Shown: positions 22,290 to 34,500 of the stretch, piece by piece
Layout of the letters: each line of letters opens with the position of its first letter
Position numbering within the stretch: position 1 is the stretch's first letter
DNA from: Stichopus chloronotus
Lineage: Eukaryota > Echinodermata > Holothuroidea > Aspidochirotida > Stichopodidae
Length of the DNA stretch: 64,000 nt
Reading direction: 5' to 3'
Assembly (NCBI GenBank): GCA_021234535.1
Contig: CM037843.1
Coordinates: 16,709,911 to 16,773,910, forward strand
Notes under the pieces: model-generated
Databases searched by the model: none
What the model saw: the letters and a program-made list of their open reading frames with translations, nothing else
Told to the model about the DNA's origin: nothing
Position numbers and translations under genes: made by a program

Positions 22290-24302
22290 GTAAGTGTTAC
22301 TTTTGCCGATGGAGTTGTTGATTCCATCGTTAGGTCGACCATTGGGACCATTTCTGGACCATTCATCATTCCCTGTCATGTTTACTGCCAGCCCTGCAAC
22401 ATTAATCGCTGTCTTCACACCACACCGGGCTTTTTCATCCCACCTATCAATTTGAAAATGTGACCCTCGAGCTGAAATATTCAGCAATAGATGTATATTG
22501 TAGGGTTTTTTAAATTAAGTTTTCACCATCCATTTTAGTTCAAATGTTTTGTCTAGCGTAAGAACCTTTCCAATCAGGGTGTGGTATGTGCATCTTCATG
22601 TATGTGACAGCCTAGCTTGTATTCAGAAGGTTGGTCACGTCCAACAAATGATCGCCGTTGGTTTCGTCACCAAATCTGTAGTTTTGTTTTGGCTATCATG
22701 AATATTCATGAGTGGATATGGCTGGTTAATTCTTTAACTAGTATCATCGTAGAAGTGTCAAATTTGCTTTTAGTTTTTGTTTGGAGGTGTCACTGTTCAA
22801 ACCAAATTACAATCCTTGAGTCAATGCTGATGAGAGGAGCCATATTGAATTATTGGCTACTGTATGTGGTCGTATAAAACACGGCACTGTTGAGAAGGAA
22901 GAAGTCGTAGCATTCCTATCTGGTATTTGAATTATGGAGGGAATATGTGAAAGGAATTTGTAACTCGTGCATGAATCAAGAAAGAAATATGTTGGTGCAT
23001 CCTACCTGGTGTATGAATTGAGAATTAAATATGTAGTAGAATTTGCATAAATTACTCATTGAGAATTAAACATGTAGTAGAATTTGCATAAATTACTCAT
23101 GAGCAGTTCACAATCCGAGTGTTCACTGTCAAGGCACTCTGTCTGAAGACTGGATTGCTTTTTTTTCTTCTTTTTTTTTCTTCGCCCATTTGTGGTTTGT
23201 ATGTTATGGATATGCAATTAATTAAATCACTTTAGCAAGTACATCAACTGGTAATACACATTTGATGTATGTCTAGCATTGAAACTGCCCTACGATTTTG
23301 CTTTCTGGTTCCTTGGTGAAAGCAAGAGAGATCGATAAAGGCATTGGTAATGGCATGTGTGTGTTTGCGTGTGTGTGTGTGAGTCTGTATGAGACAAAAA
23401 AACATTAAAACTTTAAGAGCACTTAAAGTTGTTTGACTTGGTATGGTGATAGCTCCCATGTCAATAAATGATTCTCAGTTGTTTGTCAGTGGAGAGCAAA
23501 GGTCGTGTGAAGGCAACAACATTGTGGTCTGAAAGCCTTGTAAAAACAGAACATAGACATAGTGTCTAACAATTTCAAGTTGATTCCAGCTCCACACTTG
23601 ATTATGATGGTAGTCCTCTTGGTAAACCTAGATGGGCTCAAAAGCTAGAAGCTCAAAATTCATCAGAGATTCAGTTGATATGGTCCTCTGATGAACTTGA
23701 TCACTGAAAGGGTGTTAAGCTAGTTTTGGACAATCATTTGATATAGAGGGCTCATATCAACCCAATTCAGCAAGCTGTGAGACCCCTGCATTTCTTGTAA
23801 TTTCCTCATATTAAGTATTATAAAACAGTGTAGGAAAACTTGCATCCAGAGTGACTCGTCATATTGGCAAGGCAACTCTGGTTTCGTTAAGTTCATGGTC
23901 ACTTCCAAAAAATGCTAGGGAGTGAAATCATTTTTCTTAAGGGGGTGGCACCCCACTCTACTTGACTGTAGACCCATTTCATTGCCACAATATGAGATCA
24001 AGTTTAAAAATGTCCATACTGTGTCTTCAGCGTGATGGCAAAAAATATCTGATTCTGGAACATATGTAACCCATGATATCAGTATACTCACCCCTCGACG
24101 ACATCACACGAAAACCATAGCAACAGCATACGTAACCCTTAGCAACTTCATGTTAAATATGCAGATGTGTTTAGAGCTCATGGATACTGAAAGACTTTGA
24201 TTTCATTTCAGATGTTGTCACTTCTTGAATTCTCAAGTTGGCACTGATTTTATCGTTTTTCTGAAGGACTGTTAATGGTTTTGTCTCACCCCCCCTTTTT
24301 AG
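22290..24302 (+). other. Galectin gene 1 CRD2 intron
   Basis: About 2 kb with no exon. It holds an exact-looking 41-bp tandem pair (listed separately), a T-rich tract near 23160 and a GT-rich run near 23360. Confidence 0.6.
23018..23099 (+). repeat. Two tandem copies of a 41-bp unit
   Basis: TTGAGAATTAAAYATGTAGT with the following AGAATTTGCATAAATTACTCA occurs at 23018-23058 and again at 23059-23099, with one difference. It is a recent local duplication. Confidence 0.92.
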
Positions 24303-24513
24303 ATTCCACATCAATCTTCAGTGTGGACCTCAGAAGCCTCCGCAGACTGACGTGGCCCTGCACTTCAATCCCCGATTTCCGGTGCAGGTGGTCGTGAGGA
24401 ATGCCATGAAAAATAAAGCGTGGTTAGCTGAGGAGAAAGGCCAGCCATATTTTCCTTTTGCACACAACGCACCATTTGGTATCATCATCAATGTGGAGGC
24501 CAAGCAGTTCAAG
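24303..24513 (+). CDS. Galectin gene 1, CRD2 central (sugar-binding) exon
   Basis: This 211-nt exon lies between CTTTTTAG and GTAACG, phase 2 in and phase 0 out, and is open throughout. It encodes FHINLQCGPQKPPQ, TDVALHFNPRF, PVQVVVRNAM, then WLAEEKGQPYFPFA and FGIIINVEAKQFK. The galectin signature is complete: H-x-N-x-R (HFNPR), R-N, and W-x-x-E-x-K with Lys at the last position where Arg is commonest. CRD2 should therefore still bind beta-galactosides, possibly with altered preference. Confidence 0.94.
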
Positions 24514-26861
24514 GTAACGATCATTCAGCAAAGCCCTTTTTATGATTCACTCCAACCGAGTTTTCAACATTCATAGAAGGAATGCATTCACTCTGGAGCC
24601 TATTGATAATTTTGAATTGGCTCCAGACATAAGTACAGAAGTGAAAACTAAAGTGAAGAAAATATTTTTAAACAACGTTTTTGTCCTCGCATCACTGACT
24701 TCAACAACAACTTACAAAAGTTTCATTCTGTGTGACTGCTCAAGGAGTTTATGATATCTAGGCTCAGTTTGAGAACAGTTTCAAATTTTTGCTTTTTGAC
24801 GGTTCGTAAAAGCGAAAGAGGCTTGAAAACATACAAGTCAGATGATTCAAAAGCAATTGCTCATATTACCTTATGCAAAGATTGCACAAAAGCATTTGAG
24901 AGAAAACTGTAAAGAGATGTCAACGTTTGAACATTTGTCGAAAAAGCATTCCTTGTCATGCTAAAGCTTATCAAGATGCATATTCCTTTCCTGTGACAAC
25001 AATTTGACAAACCAACTGTGATAAAAAAGTAATCTCAGGGAAAACTTAGACGTAGCTCTGCTGAAAGTGTCGATCTTTAAATTTAAGTCATTTGCTGCAA
25101 AGTGTGTTCAGGTTTCCGGCACCATATTAAAAACAAAATTTCATGACTTTTTTCCCTGACTTTTATTTCATGACCGTTACATGACCATTTCACGACCAAA
25201 TTTCCTGAAACTTTGATCGATGGATGGTGGCACAGCGATTGTGATAGAGAGTGAAATTTTCTAACTCATCAAAAAATTTGCATATCTGATATACATTTTA
25301 TGACTTTTCTCGCCCTGTAAAGTGAAGTTAAAATTTCATGGCATTTCTGGAACCATGTGTCCTGTTTGACCAGCGAAGGTTTGATTCTAGATACATGAAC
25401 AATACCTTTGGTACAGATAGTCTAGTCAAATATTTTCATGGGCGAGATTCAACTTTGGAATCGTGTATGGAATGGTCATGGATATGATGTGAATGTGGTA
25501 CGTCGGCTGTCCCGTCGTGTGGTGGCACTGTAGTCGCCCACCATTCAGACTGGCACGGTCTGTTGGATCTGGTCAAATGAACCACGTCCAGTTGACTCTG
25601 TCTGGACCAGACCACCGTCGAAGGACATGGCAAGAGCTCATCATATTTTCAGAAAGAATGCAATTTGTCGATGGCACTTTATGAAAAGTGAAAACTATGA
25701 TCACATTACTATGTTGCATTTAGTATAATCCCAAATGTAAAAAAAAGAAAGCCTCTGGGGTGCTTTTCAACGTAGGAACCCCTAAGAAGATGAAAAAACA
25801 AAAGATGAGTGACAAAGAAAGACTAATTAGTAAGAAAAAGGGATTTAAGTCACTGCAAAAAGGTGTTTAAAAGTATAAATGCAAACTAGCATTGAATAAA
25901 AAGATAAAGAAATGGAGGATATGGGTATAAAACTGCATAAAATCAAGTATAAGAATAAAGAATGTCACATTTATGACAACTGGTAATCAATATCATGAAT
26001 TGGGATCAGCAGAAAGATTTTAAGAAGCTTTTTGAAGTGCTTTGATCAGGATTCTTGCAGTCTGGAAAAGTCATGGAAAGGAGCATGGAAATTTTGTTTT
26101 CACTTTCCCTACCAGGGAAAGTCATGAATTTTTGTAAACGGGGTGAAAGTCATGGGAAAAGTCATGAAATTTAGAACAAAGTGCTGATGGTTTTACAAGG
26201 TAAAAAAATTAATTTCCATCGTTCATTATTCGCCGGTCGCAATTGGTCATGAAATGATCATGTAGATTAGCGTCATTGCGATATTGTGATATCGGCGAAC
26301 ATTAATGTTATGAGACTTTGTTTCTCATGTTGTTTGTTTAATGAACCAAACGATATCATCTGCGAACATTTTGGAAAATAAAATAGACGTTTCTAAGAAC
26401 ATGTTTGGATCAATAACATGTGTATGGAAACAAGAATTCAAACCTTCAAACTAAGTATCAAACTGCAATGAACTTGTTTCGATCAATATGATATAAAGTG
26501 TCATGTCAGAATTAAAAAGTAAGACTTAGGCTGTACAATGTGACTGCGCTACACAGTGGGGATACCGCTCGGCAGTTGAATGAAAATTCCCCCTATGTCA
26601 TGTCTGAGATTTTGATACCGCAACAGCAGTAATATGCAGGTCATGAAATTGTCATGGAAAAGTAGGTTGATGCAACATATGTGTAACAATGGTGTTCACT
26701 GATTGTAATTGATTTTTGTTTATGTTTGAATCATAGTAAATCTGGATTCCCAAAGAATGTCTGTATATTCAAACCTCTCTGGTAGCATGTTGTGGTTTTT
26801 TTTTTTCCCTGTGTTAAATTGGCTCAAATGTTGATCTCGGCTATTTCGTTTTTCCCTCTAG
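24514..26861 (+). other. Galectin gene 1 last intron
   Basis: About 2.3 kb with no exon. Around 25135-25345 and 26060-26190 there are clusters of TTTCATGACTTTT / GTCATGGAAA words in opposite orientation, a low-complexity dispersed motif. No transposon termini are recognised. Confidence 0.55.
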
Positions 26862-26978
26862 ATCGCTGTGAACGGAAACCATTTCACGGAGTTCCATCAT
26901 CGAGTGGTGATGCTTAAGAGAATCACCCATCTTGCGATTGATGGACAAGTCCAGATTTATTCCATTCGATACCAGTGA
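26862..26978 (+). CDS. Galectin gene 1, CRD2 last exon with stop codon
   Basis: This exon follows a TTTCCCTCTAG acceptor and runs 38 codons to TGA at 26976-26978. It encodes IAVNGNHFTEFHHR, then VVMLKRITHLAIDGQVQI and YSIRYQ. It parallels the CRD1 last exon but ends three residues earlier, right after the final beta strand, so the protein ends with the domain. Confidence 0.93.
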   Translation: MAVNGNHFTEFHHRVVMLKRITHLAIDGQVQIYSIRYQ

Positions 26979-27924
26979 TGAGTCGCAGTCTAAGGTCACG
27001 TTTTTGCTTTCATTAAATTCCGTATTATATCAAAGGTGTTGTATTTTTCATAAAATGATGACACCGTGAATTACTATTCCAGTGAAAAAACTTCATTCCA
27101 ATCCTTCCGGATAAATGAGTCATTATCGTGGCATCAAATCGGGAGCTCATCAGTAAAAGGACTCAAGACTTGCCAACGGTTTCTGTAAAATCGGAGATGC
27201 CTTCAACATTACAGTTGTACAAGAAATTGTATATATCTTACGCAAAGGTGCTGAAGTAGGAGTAGGTGAAATAGGAGAATCAACGTGAGCAAATGTCTAT
27301 TTTAAAAGGGTTCTTTTCTTGCAAATTGTTTTTTCTCATATTTGTCTCGGATTTTATCGACTTTGGATTGCTATTATTTCAAATTGTGAGGATGTTCGAT
27401 AGATTATTCAGTTGCAAAGGCATGTACCATTTTTTTTGCACTGTGGGTAATTGATTCCTGATTGGAAGGAGCCAGCCGCAGTTGACTATCACTCGACTGT
27501 CATGCCTTGCTATTGAGTCATACCCTCATATGAATGGTGTAACTTTCAAGTGTGCTTAAATAGAATTTGTGCCAAACTCAGAATGTTGTAATGAAATAGG
27601 TGGACATGTTACCTGAACAGGGTGTACATCTCCTGTAAAATTTATGAGTGAAAACTTTCCAAAGGGACAAAAAGAAATTCAGACAGATGGTGTCAGTTTA
27701 CAGAAATTATTGCATTTGCGAATGCATATTTTCTGTAAATGTGTATCCCTCTGTTAAGGGAAAAAGTCTAATTTTTTAGCTGTGTGTCTTTTTTTTTTGA
27801 TGAAGAGATTCTCTTTTGAAATATCTACGGTCATGTAAATTCTACTCGTTATCTTTACAAGTCGATGGAGGTCCCGATTCATTTGAAAGGAGACTGCTCA
27901 GGAAAGCTTGTTTCGTCTTTCTAA

Positions 27925-28215
27925 GGACTACATATCTTCCTGGTAAAGTCCTTTTCGTAACTATTTATCCTTGTGGTAAGCTCATTCTCACAACTATGTA
28001 TCCACTGGTAAAGTCCTCTTAGCTACTTATCCTTCTGGTAAAGCCTCTCAACTAAGTACCCTTCTGGTTAAGTCCTCACCATTATGTATCCTACTTGTAC
28101 AGTCCTTGCAACTGTGTATCCTACTGGTAAAGTCCTCGCAACTAATTAAACTCTTTAATAGTGAAGCACTTATCACAACTACCTATCCTCCTGGTAAAGT
28201 CCTTGCAACTGCCTT
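27925..28215 (+). repeat. Degenerate approximately 30-bp tandem repeats in the 3' UTR
   Basis: About eight imperfect copies of AACTATGTATCCTACTGGTA followed by AAGTCCTCGC. The region could be transcribed as part of the galectin 3' UTR. Confidence 0.85.
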
Positions 28216-28961
28216 CTCTTCTTTAATATACTCAGAATAGTCTCTAACCGCTTCTACAATATGTTTTACATCCATTGCAAAAGAAACAAGTTGCAGTTTT
28301 GTCATGAAATTTTTTCTCTCTTTGCTGGTAAATGAATACATAGAAATCCTAGCTCAGATTGTTTTTGCTTGTGTGTGTCCTTCTACAACAGTAATTGTGG
28401 AAGGATAGCAATTTCTTTGTTGTCTACCAGAAAATTGTTTCATAATTCATTGATCTTCTCTTATGTGCTCTTATTATAATTGCTGTATTTTTGGAAAATT
28501 TTTGCAGCTCCTCTCAAAAACCGATTTTTGCACACTACCAAAAAAAATACATTTAAATTGGACAGTCATAGATAAGGCAATATATGTTTTTGATGTTTCA
28601 TTTACTCTTAAATATTTTGACAGAAATAAATGCCAAAAAAAAGCTATAATCATGATGAAAATTTTTCATTTTTACTTCAAATTTAGTTTCCATATTTTTA
28701 AAAAGTAACTATCAGTAGACGTGTTGCATTTTTTCATCCACATTTAATTATTTTGTTAGGAGCAATCGTCTGTACTCTGTTTATGGTATAAGAGGAAAAG
28801 ATGTATAAAGACCATTAAAAATAATCTAGCTTTTTTTCTCTTTTTTTTTTTTTGGCTTGTCGCCATTTTTGTAACCTTTTTGTCTTCCTTCATCGTTTCG
28901 GTAGTCTTTTTTTTTTGCTAATAGATCATCATATACTTAACACATTTATATACAATTGTCG

Positions 28962-28967
28962 AATAAA
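28962..28967 (+). terminator. Candidate polyadenylation signal of galectin gene 1
   Basis: AATAAA is followed by a T/G-rich stretch (TTATTACCTCTTTGTAG). It is the clearest such signal before the repeat that starts near 29290. Earlier weaker signals exist, so the true cleavage site is uncertain. Confidence 0.35.
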
Positions 28968-29289
28968 GTTATTACCTCTTTGTAGCATTTTACATTGTCA
29001 TATCTGCATGTAATTAGATCTCAGTTTCACCTGTTCATAAGAGTTTAACATCTCTCGCCCCTCCCACACAATATACGAGGTAGGGGGGGTATTTGCCCTC
29101 CCATCTCAGGCAAGAATGAGACAGTCAAGAAATTAAATTATGCCCTTTTGCATGCCATGGTTACCCTCTCTAATCTGCCCAAGTATGGATTCTTATTCGT
29201 AAATTCTAAGTGTTACGGACTGGAGCTAGCATCGAGGTGAAAGTTAGCATTCAATAAGTATATGGTTGAACTAATGTATCAATAAACAT

Positions 29290-30640
29290 CTCCATTTTTG
29301 ATTCCTTGCCGAAGGCAGGCAAACAACCTATGCGATGGTGATGTCGTGTGTGTGCGTGTGCGTGTGCGTGTGCGTATGTGCCTGTGTATGTGACACTTGC
29401 TTGTAAATACGATACCTCAAGAAGGGTAACCATGACTGATCTCATACTTGGTGTGTGGGTTGGTCATAGTAAGTAGATGATCCCTCTTGTTTTTGGTGGA
29501 GGTGAAAGGGATCGTTGTGGGAGCAGGTCAAAGGTCTTCTGAGTCACCAGTAGGTAGAATGTAGACAACCAATGTTTGCAGTATCTCAGGAATCACAAGT
29601 TGCATGAGCTTCAAATTTGGAGGGTGTGTACTTCCTTCTAATGAAATAAGATTGGTGTTTTTTAAGGTCAAAGGTCAGATGGAGATATCAGAGGTCGTGC
29701 AGTGAAAAGTTTGTGAACACACTAATTTCAAGGGGCAAGTAACCCTGCTTTTTACAGGTACAGTTGGTGTTAAGGGCAGTACATAAAGGCCTTCGTTTGG
29801 GATTGGTTTTGGTGTAAATTGAAGGTTATTTGGGTCACTAGGAGGTGCAAAATGTTAGCGCTCAGATGGTGCTTTTTCTCTCCTCTGCTTGTGGGTTAGC
29901 AAGTATTTGGTATTACCAGCATTCAAGACCAGCAATACTTTGAAATGTTTAATAAAATTCCGTTAGTATTTTTGGTCTTATAAATGTGAATTCTGTGACT
30001 TTTATGCAGGGCACAACGAAAAGCAATACATATCTTTATAATCCTTTTGTTATAAATTTTTACTATTTCCTGAGCTGTTTTGATAGTTATAAGTACAAAA
30101 TTCCCAAAAGACAAGCGATTAGTTTTTTAATTTTGCTTTACCGAGATAGAATTTCTTGCATACAGAGAGAATTTTTTTAGCGTGATAAGTGACCATTGAC
30201 CTCTGAGGTCACTGAGACAGGTCTATCAATCCCAGAGGGATCTTTAATCTAACGAGTGACGCTGCAAATCCAGACAGCTGTGATTTGCCATGTCGATTTG
30301 GATTACCTTTGAGAGATTTTACTGGTAGCACTTGATGAGTAGATGATGTCTGGCATTTTGAACGGGGGTCAAAGGTCTTGTGAGGTCAATAGAGGACACA
30401 GTTTGAGCACGTTGTAAACACGATATCTCAAGAAGGGAAAGGTGCTTGAAGTTCAAATTAAGGTGTTGTGTTGATAGTCCACTGTAGGTAGATGACGTCT
30501 CTTATTTTTCATGGAGGCTAAAGGTCATCTGAGGTCACCAGGGGTCAAAGTATGTAAACATGATCTTTCAGCAACTGAATGTAACTAGCACTTCAAACTG
30601 CCGAAATCGGTTGATAAGTAGATGATCTCTGTTATTTGAA
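29290..30640 (+). repeat. Dispersed GGTCA-rich repeat with GT tract (copy 2)
   Basis: It has the same order of parts as 14640-15600: GATTCCTTGCCGAAGGCA, GATGGTGATGTCGTGTGTG, a GTGCGT-rich run, ACTTGCTTGTAAATACGATA, then units with AGGTCAAAGGTC, CATGATCT and AGTAGATGATCTCT. A perfect AGGTCAAAGGTCA is at 29665-29677. No protein is encoded. Confidence 0.75.
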
Positions 30641-31541
30641 TTGTCTATGGGAGACAACGAAAATCATGTTTTCATATTTAGTCAAGTGTTAAAATCGCAG
30701 AGTTAATGATCTAACAGATGTGTAATTTACAGCAAAACCCAACATTTGTAGACTTACTTAACAATTGTGTAATATTTTAGGGAAGTCAAGTGTCACATCT
30801 TGTCATCACTGAAATGTAGTACGATGGACCATTCCCAACTGCCTCCCCCCTCCTTGCTCCTTGCCTAGAAGAAATGTTGCTAAATCGAAGTTGGTCTCAT
30901 TTTCTTTAACAAGCTATTAAAAGTCCTGTTTTAGTAACCCTCTCAAATTAATCATTTGATATCACTTAACATAGCTTTTTAGATTCATCCGCTACTTATT
31001 TGGCAGCAACTGCCTGTCAAGATAAGCAAAGTCCTTTGTTTTAGTCACCTTTTCCCAAGGGAACTACCCTTGAGCAGGGAAATGTATTTTACTTAGGTTG
31101 CCTTTTTCAGACGTTTAACCGCCCTTTGGTATAAGGAACTTTCTGTCAACTTTTTTACCTTGCTTTAGTAACAGATATATAATTAGCACAATTTTCAAAT
31201 GTGACTTAGGCCTACGTTCGTGGTTTACATTTCTTGTCTTATGTTTTTAGTTTTGCTATGTTGGCTTCCCTTCTCCCATGGTCGCTTTTGTTTAAAGTGC
31301 TTATATGCATGTGTTCGAAAAAAAGGAGATATTGGCAAGGGATTACAAAGTCCTCTGAGTTAGTTTCTGGTTTGATCAGCTAAAATTTCGCATGTTCAAC
31401 AATTGATTATGACAAGCAGACACAGCGGTATCAAGCTTTGTCCAAATTATTAACCTGGGCGAAACATTTTCCTGTCGCCTGAGACATATTGACGAAGTAC
31501 GCCTAGTTCTCCTACCCACTCTCCCTCCCACGTTCCCTTTG

Positions 31542-31588
31542 AAGTTTCCCATCCTATGTATATAGAAGTTTCCCATCCTATGTATAAC
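31542..31588 (+). repeat. Two tandem copies of a 24-bp unit
   Basis: GAAGTTTCCCATCCTATGTA followed by TATA occurs twice back to back. It is a small local duplication. Confidence 0.9.
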
Positions 31589-34500
31589 TTGCTCTGTTTA
31601 TCCATTTTCAAAGCTAAGGCTGACCTCCTGTCTGCGTATCGATTGTCAGCGCTTGTCGTTCAGACTTTAATGTGCCAACTGTCTTCCGTAACACCCCGCT
31701 GAAATATTTCTGTATTACAAAGCAGTTTTGCAGCGTGGGTGCTTTTTTCTCCTTTTTTTGTTGCTTTTTTAAGGGGATTGGGAGGGAGAGAGAGAGGCGG
31801 GTCAGAAAATGCGTATCCTCCGGGATAAATGCACAAAATTGAAAGCGTGCACTACAAGAACTAACACCCTATTTGTTGTCGTATGATGTTATAAGAACAC
31901 AAAAGAAAACAGAAATAATAATATGAAGTCTGTCGTCATCCTGCCACCCCCCGCCCCGACTGGATGCTCTGGGAGTTCTGTCGTTTTCAATGAAAATTCC
32001 ATCCTTTTCAGCAATACCAAAACAAACTTCAACCTCGCTAATGAGATAAGAGGTTTCCCCCAAAGTGGACTTACTTCAAAATTCCAACATAATTAGTGTG
32101 TGATCTGACAAAAGCTTGTGGAGATCAGGAGTGGATGAAAGGAGTCGTAAACGGATTATGCTCCAAGGTGACAATAGGGCATTCCATTTACCACAACAAA
32201 ACCGTGAGAAATGTAACAAACCTGCCAACAAAATTATGAGTGGTAATTCAACCAAAGACGATCATAGAGAACCTGAGCAGCAGGCAAACTTGAGCTGACT
32301 TGCCACATTCAGATTCGTGTGAACGTCGCTTAAAGAAATATTAACATGTGTCAGTTGCGTAAGTTTCTAGTCCTTGAGGAATGAACGCCATGCTTGCGAT
32401 TAGTTATGAAAATTTACGTACTTCCGAGAGATGGTTCTTGGTTACGGTCTTTCAGCAATGCAACGCAGCATCATCATCATGAGAGTTGGTTAGATGTAGA
32501 GGAGCAGAAACAAACGAGAAATAGACAATCTAACTGGAACAGGCGCCTAGTTCATTTGGCGGCGCCGTGGGCCACTTGTGAACATGCGGACAAGAATCAT
32601 TACTGTCCTCAAACTTAGGTAAATGCATTTGTTACTTCCCAAACTCACAATCTGACAAGTCTATGGATCTCATAAAAAAGTAAAATAACCTTCAGTTAAA
32701 AAAAAAAAAGACAATTTGTGGTAACATTTGACTTGGAAAAGTGGCCGACAAGATTTGCACCACTTTGCATATGAGTGTCCTTCCGAGACACAAAAAGAAA
32801 ATCAAGGGGTTACAGTGCGGATACATTCTGAAACCCCCCCCCCCCTCCCAGGACAGCCATGAGTGGCGCATCAACGTAATTTGTCATGTCTGTCATCGAA
32901 TCTAATGAGGGAAACCTGCCGTGGAATTCCAGCCCACATTCCTACTACTCTCCGTACCCTTTTAGTTCAGTGAACATATTTATTATCACTCACAGGCGCT
33001 ACATTGGCTAACGAGCAGACGGTGCATGTAAAGAAGTCACCAGCAATCACTGCAGTCGCGTGTTATACTACAATTCTTATTCGCGCGTACACACACACAC
33101 GTTGTGGAAAGATCGCACGATTTTCTAACGCATGTGAATGGCTTGCAAAAAATAAGTACGGTATATCAAATGGCAAAGTGACCATTCGACGGAGCTCTAG
33201 CATATTTGTGGGAAATATCGGATCATCCGGGCGTCTGACACGTGCAATAGCGTACAGGCGCGGATAAAATGGGAGGGGACTTTCCCTGCCTCAGCCCCAC
33301 CTCAACCCATTCCCTCCGTTTTCGCCACATCGACAGTAATTAGCATAGGTCATGATGGTAGTCTAGGAAAATATTCAAGGGGTTATTTCCCAGACTTCAC
33401 ATTTCTTTCCTCACAACATAAATACCCAAACACACTACGAACCGCTAGTGGTATGATAGTGCCCTCGTCACAAGTTGTACTAACTAGGCCTGAGCCAGGT
33501 CAGAGTTTGACGTGATGTCAAAGGTCAAAGGGGTAGCAACATACACACGAAAACAACAGTGTTCATTTTTTTTTCGAAGCTCACTCCGAGAATCATTTCC
33601 TAAAAACTTAATTGCTGAGTTTGGGAACGGCAATTTCCGACCGGTGATCTAAAGGGGTACTTCCCCTCTCTCTCCTCAACGTTCAATACCCCTGTTGGAA
33701 TGTTGCGCGTTAATGGGGATAATTTGAGGCACAGGCACGCCACAGTCCAAGAAATCTGTTCATTTCAGCAATAACTAAGGCAATGTACAAATCACAAGAT
33801 ACCAAAACGTCTGTCATTTACTGTTTTCCGTAATGGAACTGCTGGATGTCATCATGTATCTCGTTAGATCAGCCTTGTCTACACCAGGAAAAACAAAAGC
33901 AAAATTTATTTCATAATAAAAATGAACTTTTAAAGTCCTCCCAAGTTTAATTCAGAAATCCAACTGACGAAATCTGACGTCATAGGGTGGACACTACTTC
34001 CCGTACCCACTTATCCGCACTTCCAAGTTCGACCTTTAACTGACCTACATGCAGAACACTATCTCTTGACTTTTCCTATTTGACCTTTGGTCAAATGACC
34101 ATTGACATTTTGAACACTTTCCGTCCCGTTTACGTTGCATACATTGACATTACTTCTTGGGCGAAGAAAAGTGACATTTTGGTAAATTTGAAACAGCTGC
34201 AGTAAACTTAAAAAAAAAAAAAAATGCATCGCAAACAAAAAACTAAACAAGATCGGGCATTTTGTCCAGCCCTTAGGTAAATTACGATATGAACTCTTCT
34301 CAGAATTCAGACATTCGACAAAGCAAAAAGAATTTTTTTCCTATTCGTGACCTGTTGACCTATGATGTCAACAGTCAGGTGGACAATACATCTGATCCTG
34401 AGGTTTTGAAGTTCTTTTTGGTAGTTCGTAGCACAGTTTCTCTGATGAACCAAACACACACATGCGCACACATCCTTTTTTATTCTCCCTCCCTCGATCC

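Larger units (their letters stand above)
26979..28980 (+). other. Probable 3' UTR of galectin gene 1
   Basis: There is no coding sequence after the stop. AT-rich sequence with several AATAAA-like signals runs to about 28980. The last, GAATAAAGTTATT with a T-rich flank downstream, is the likely end. The length is inferred only. Confidence 0.4.
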
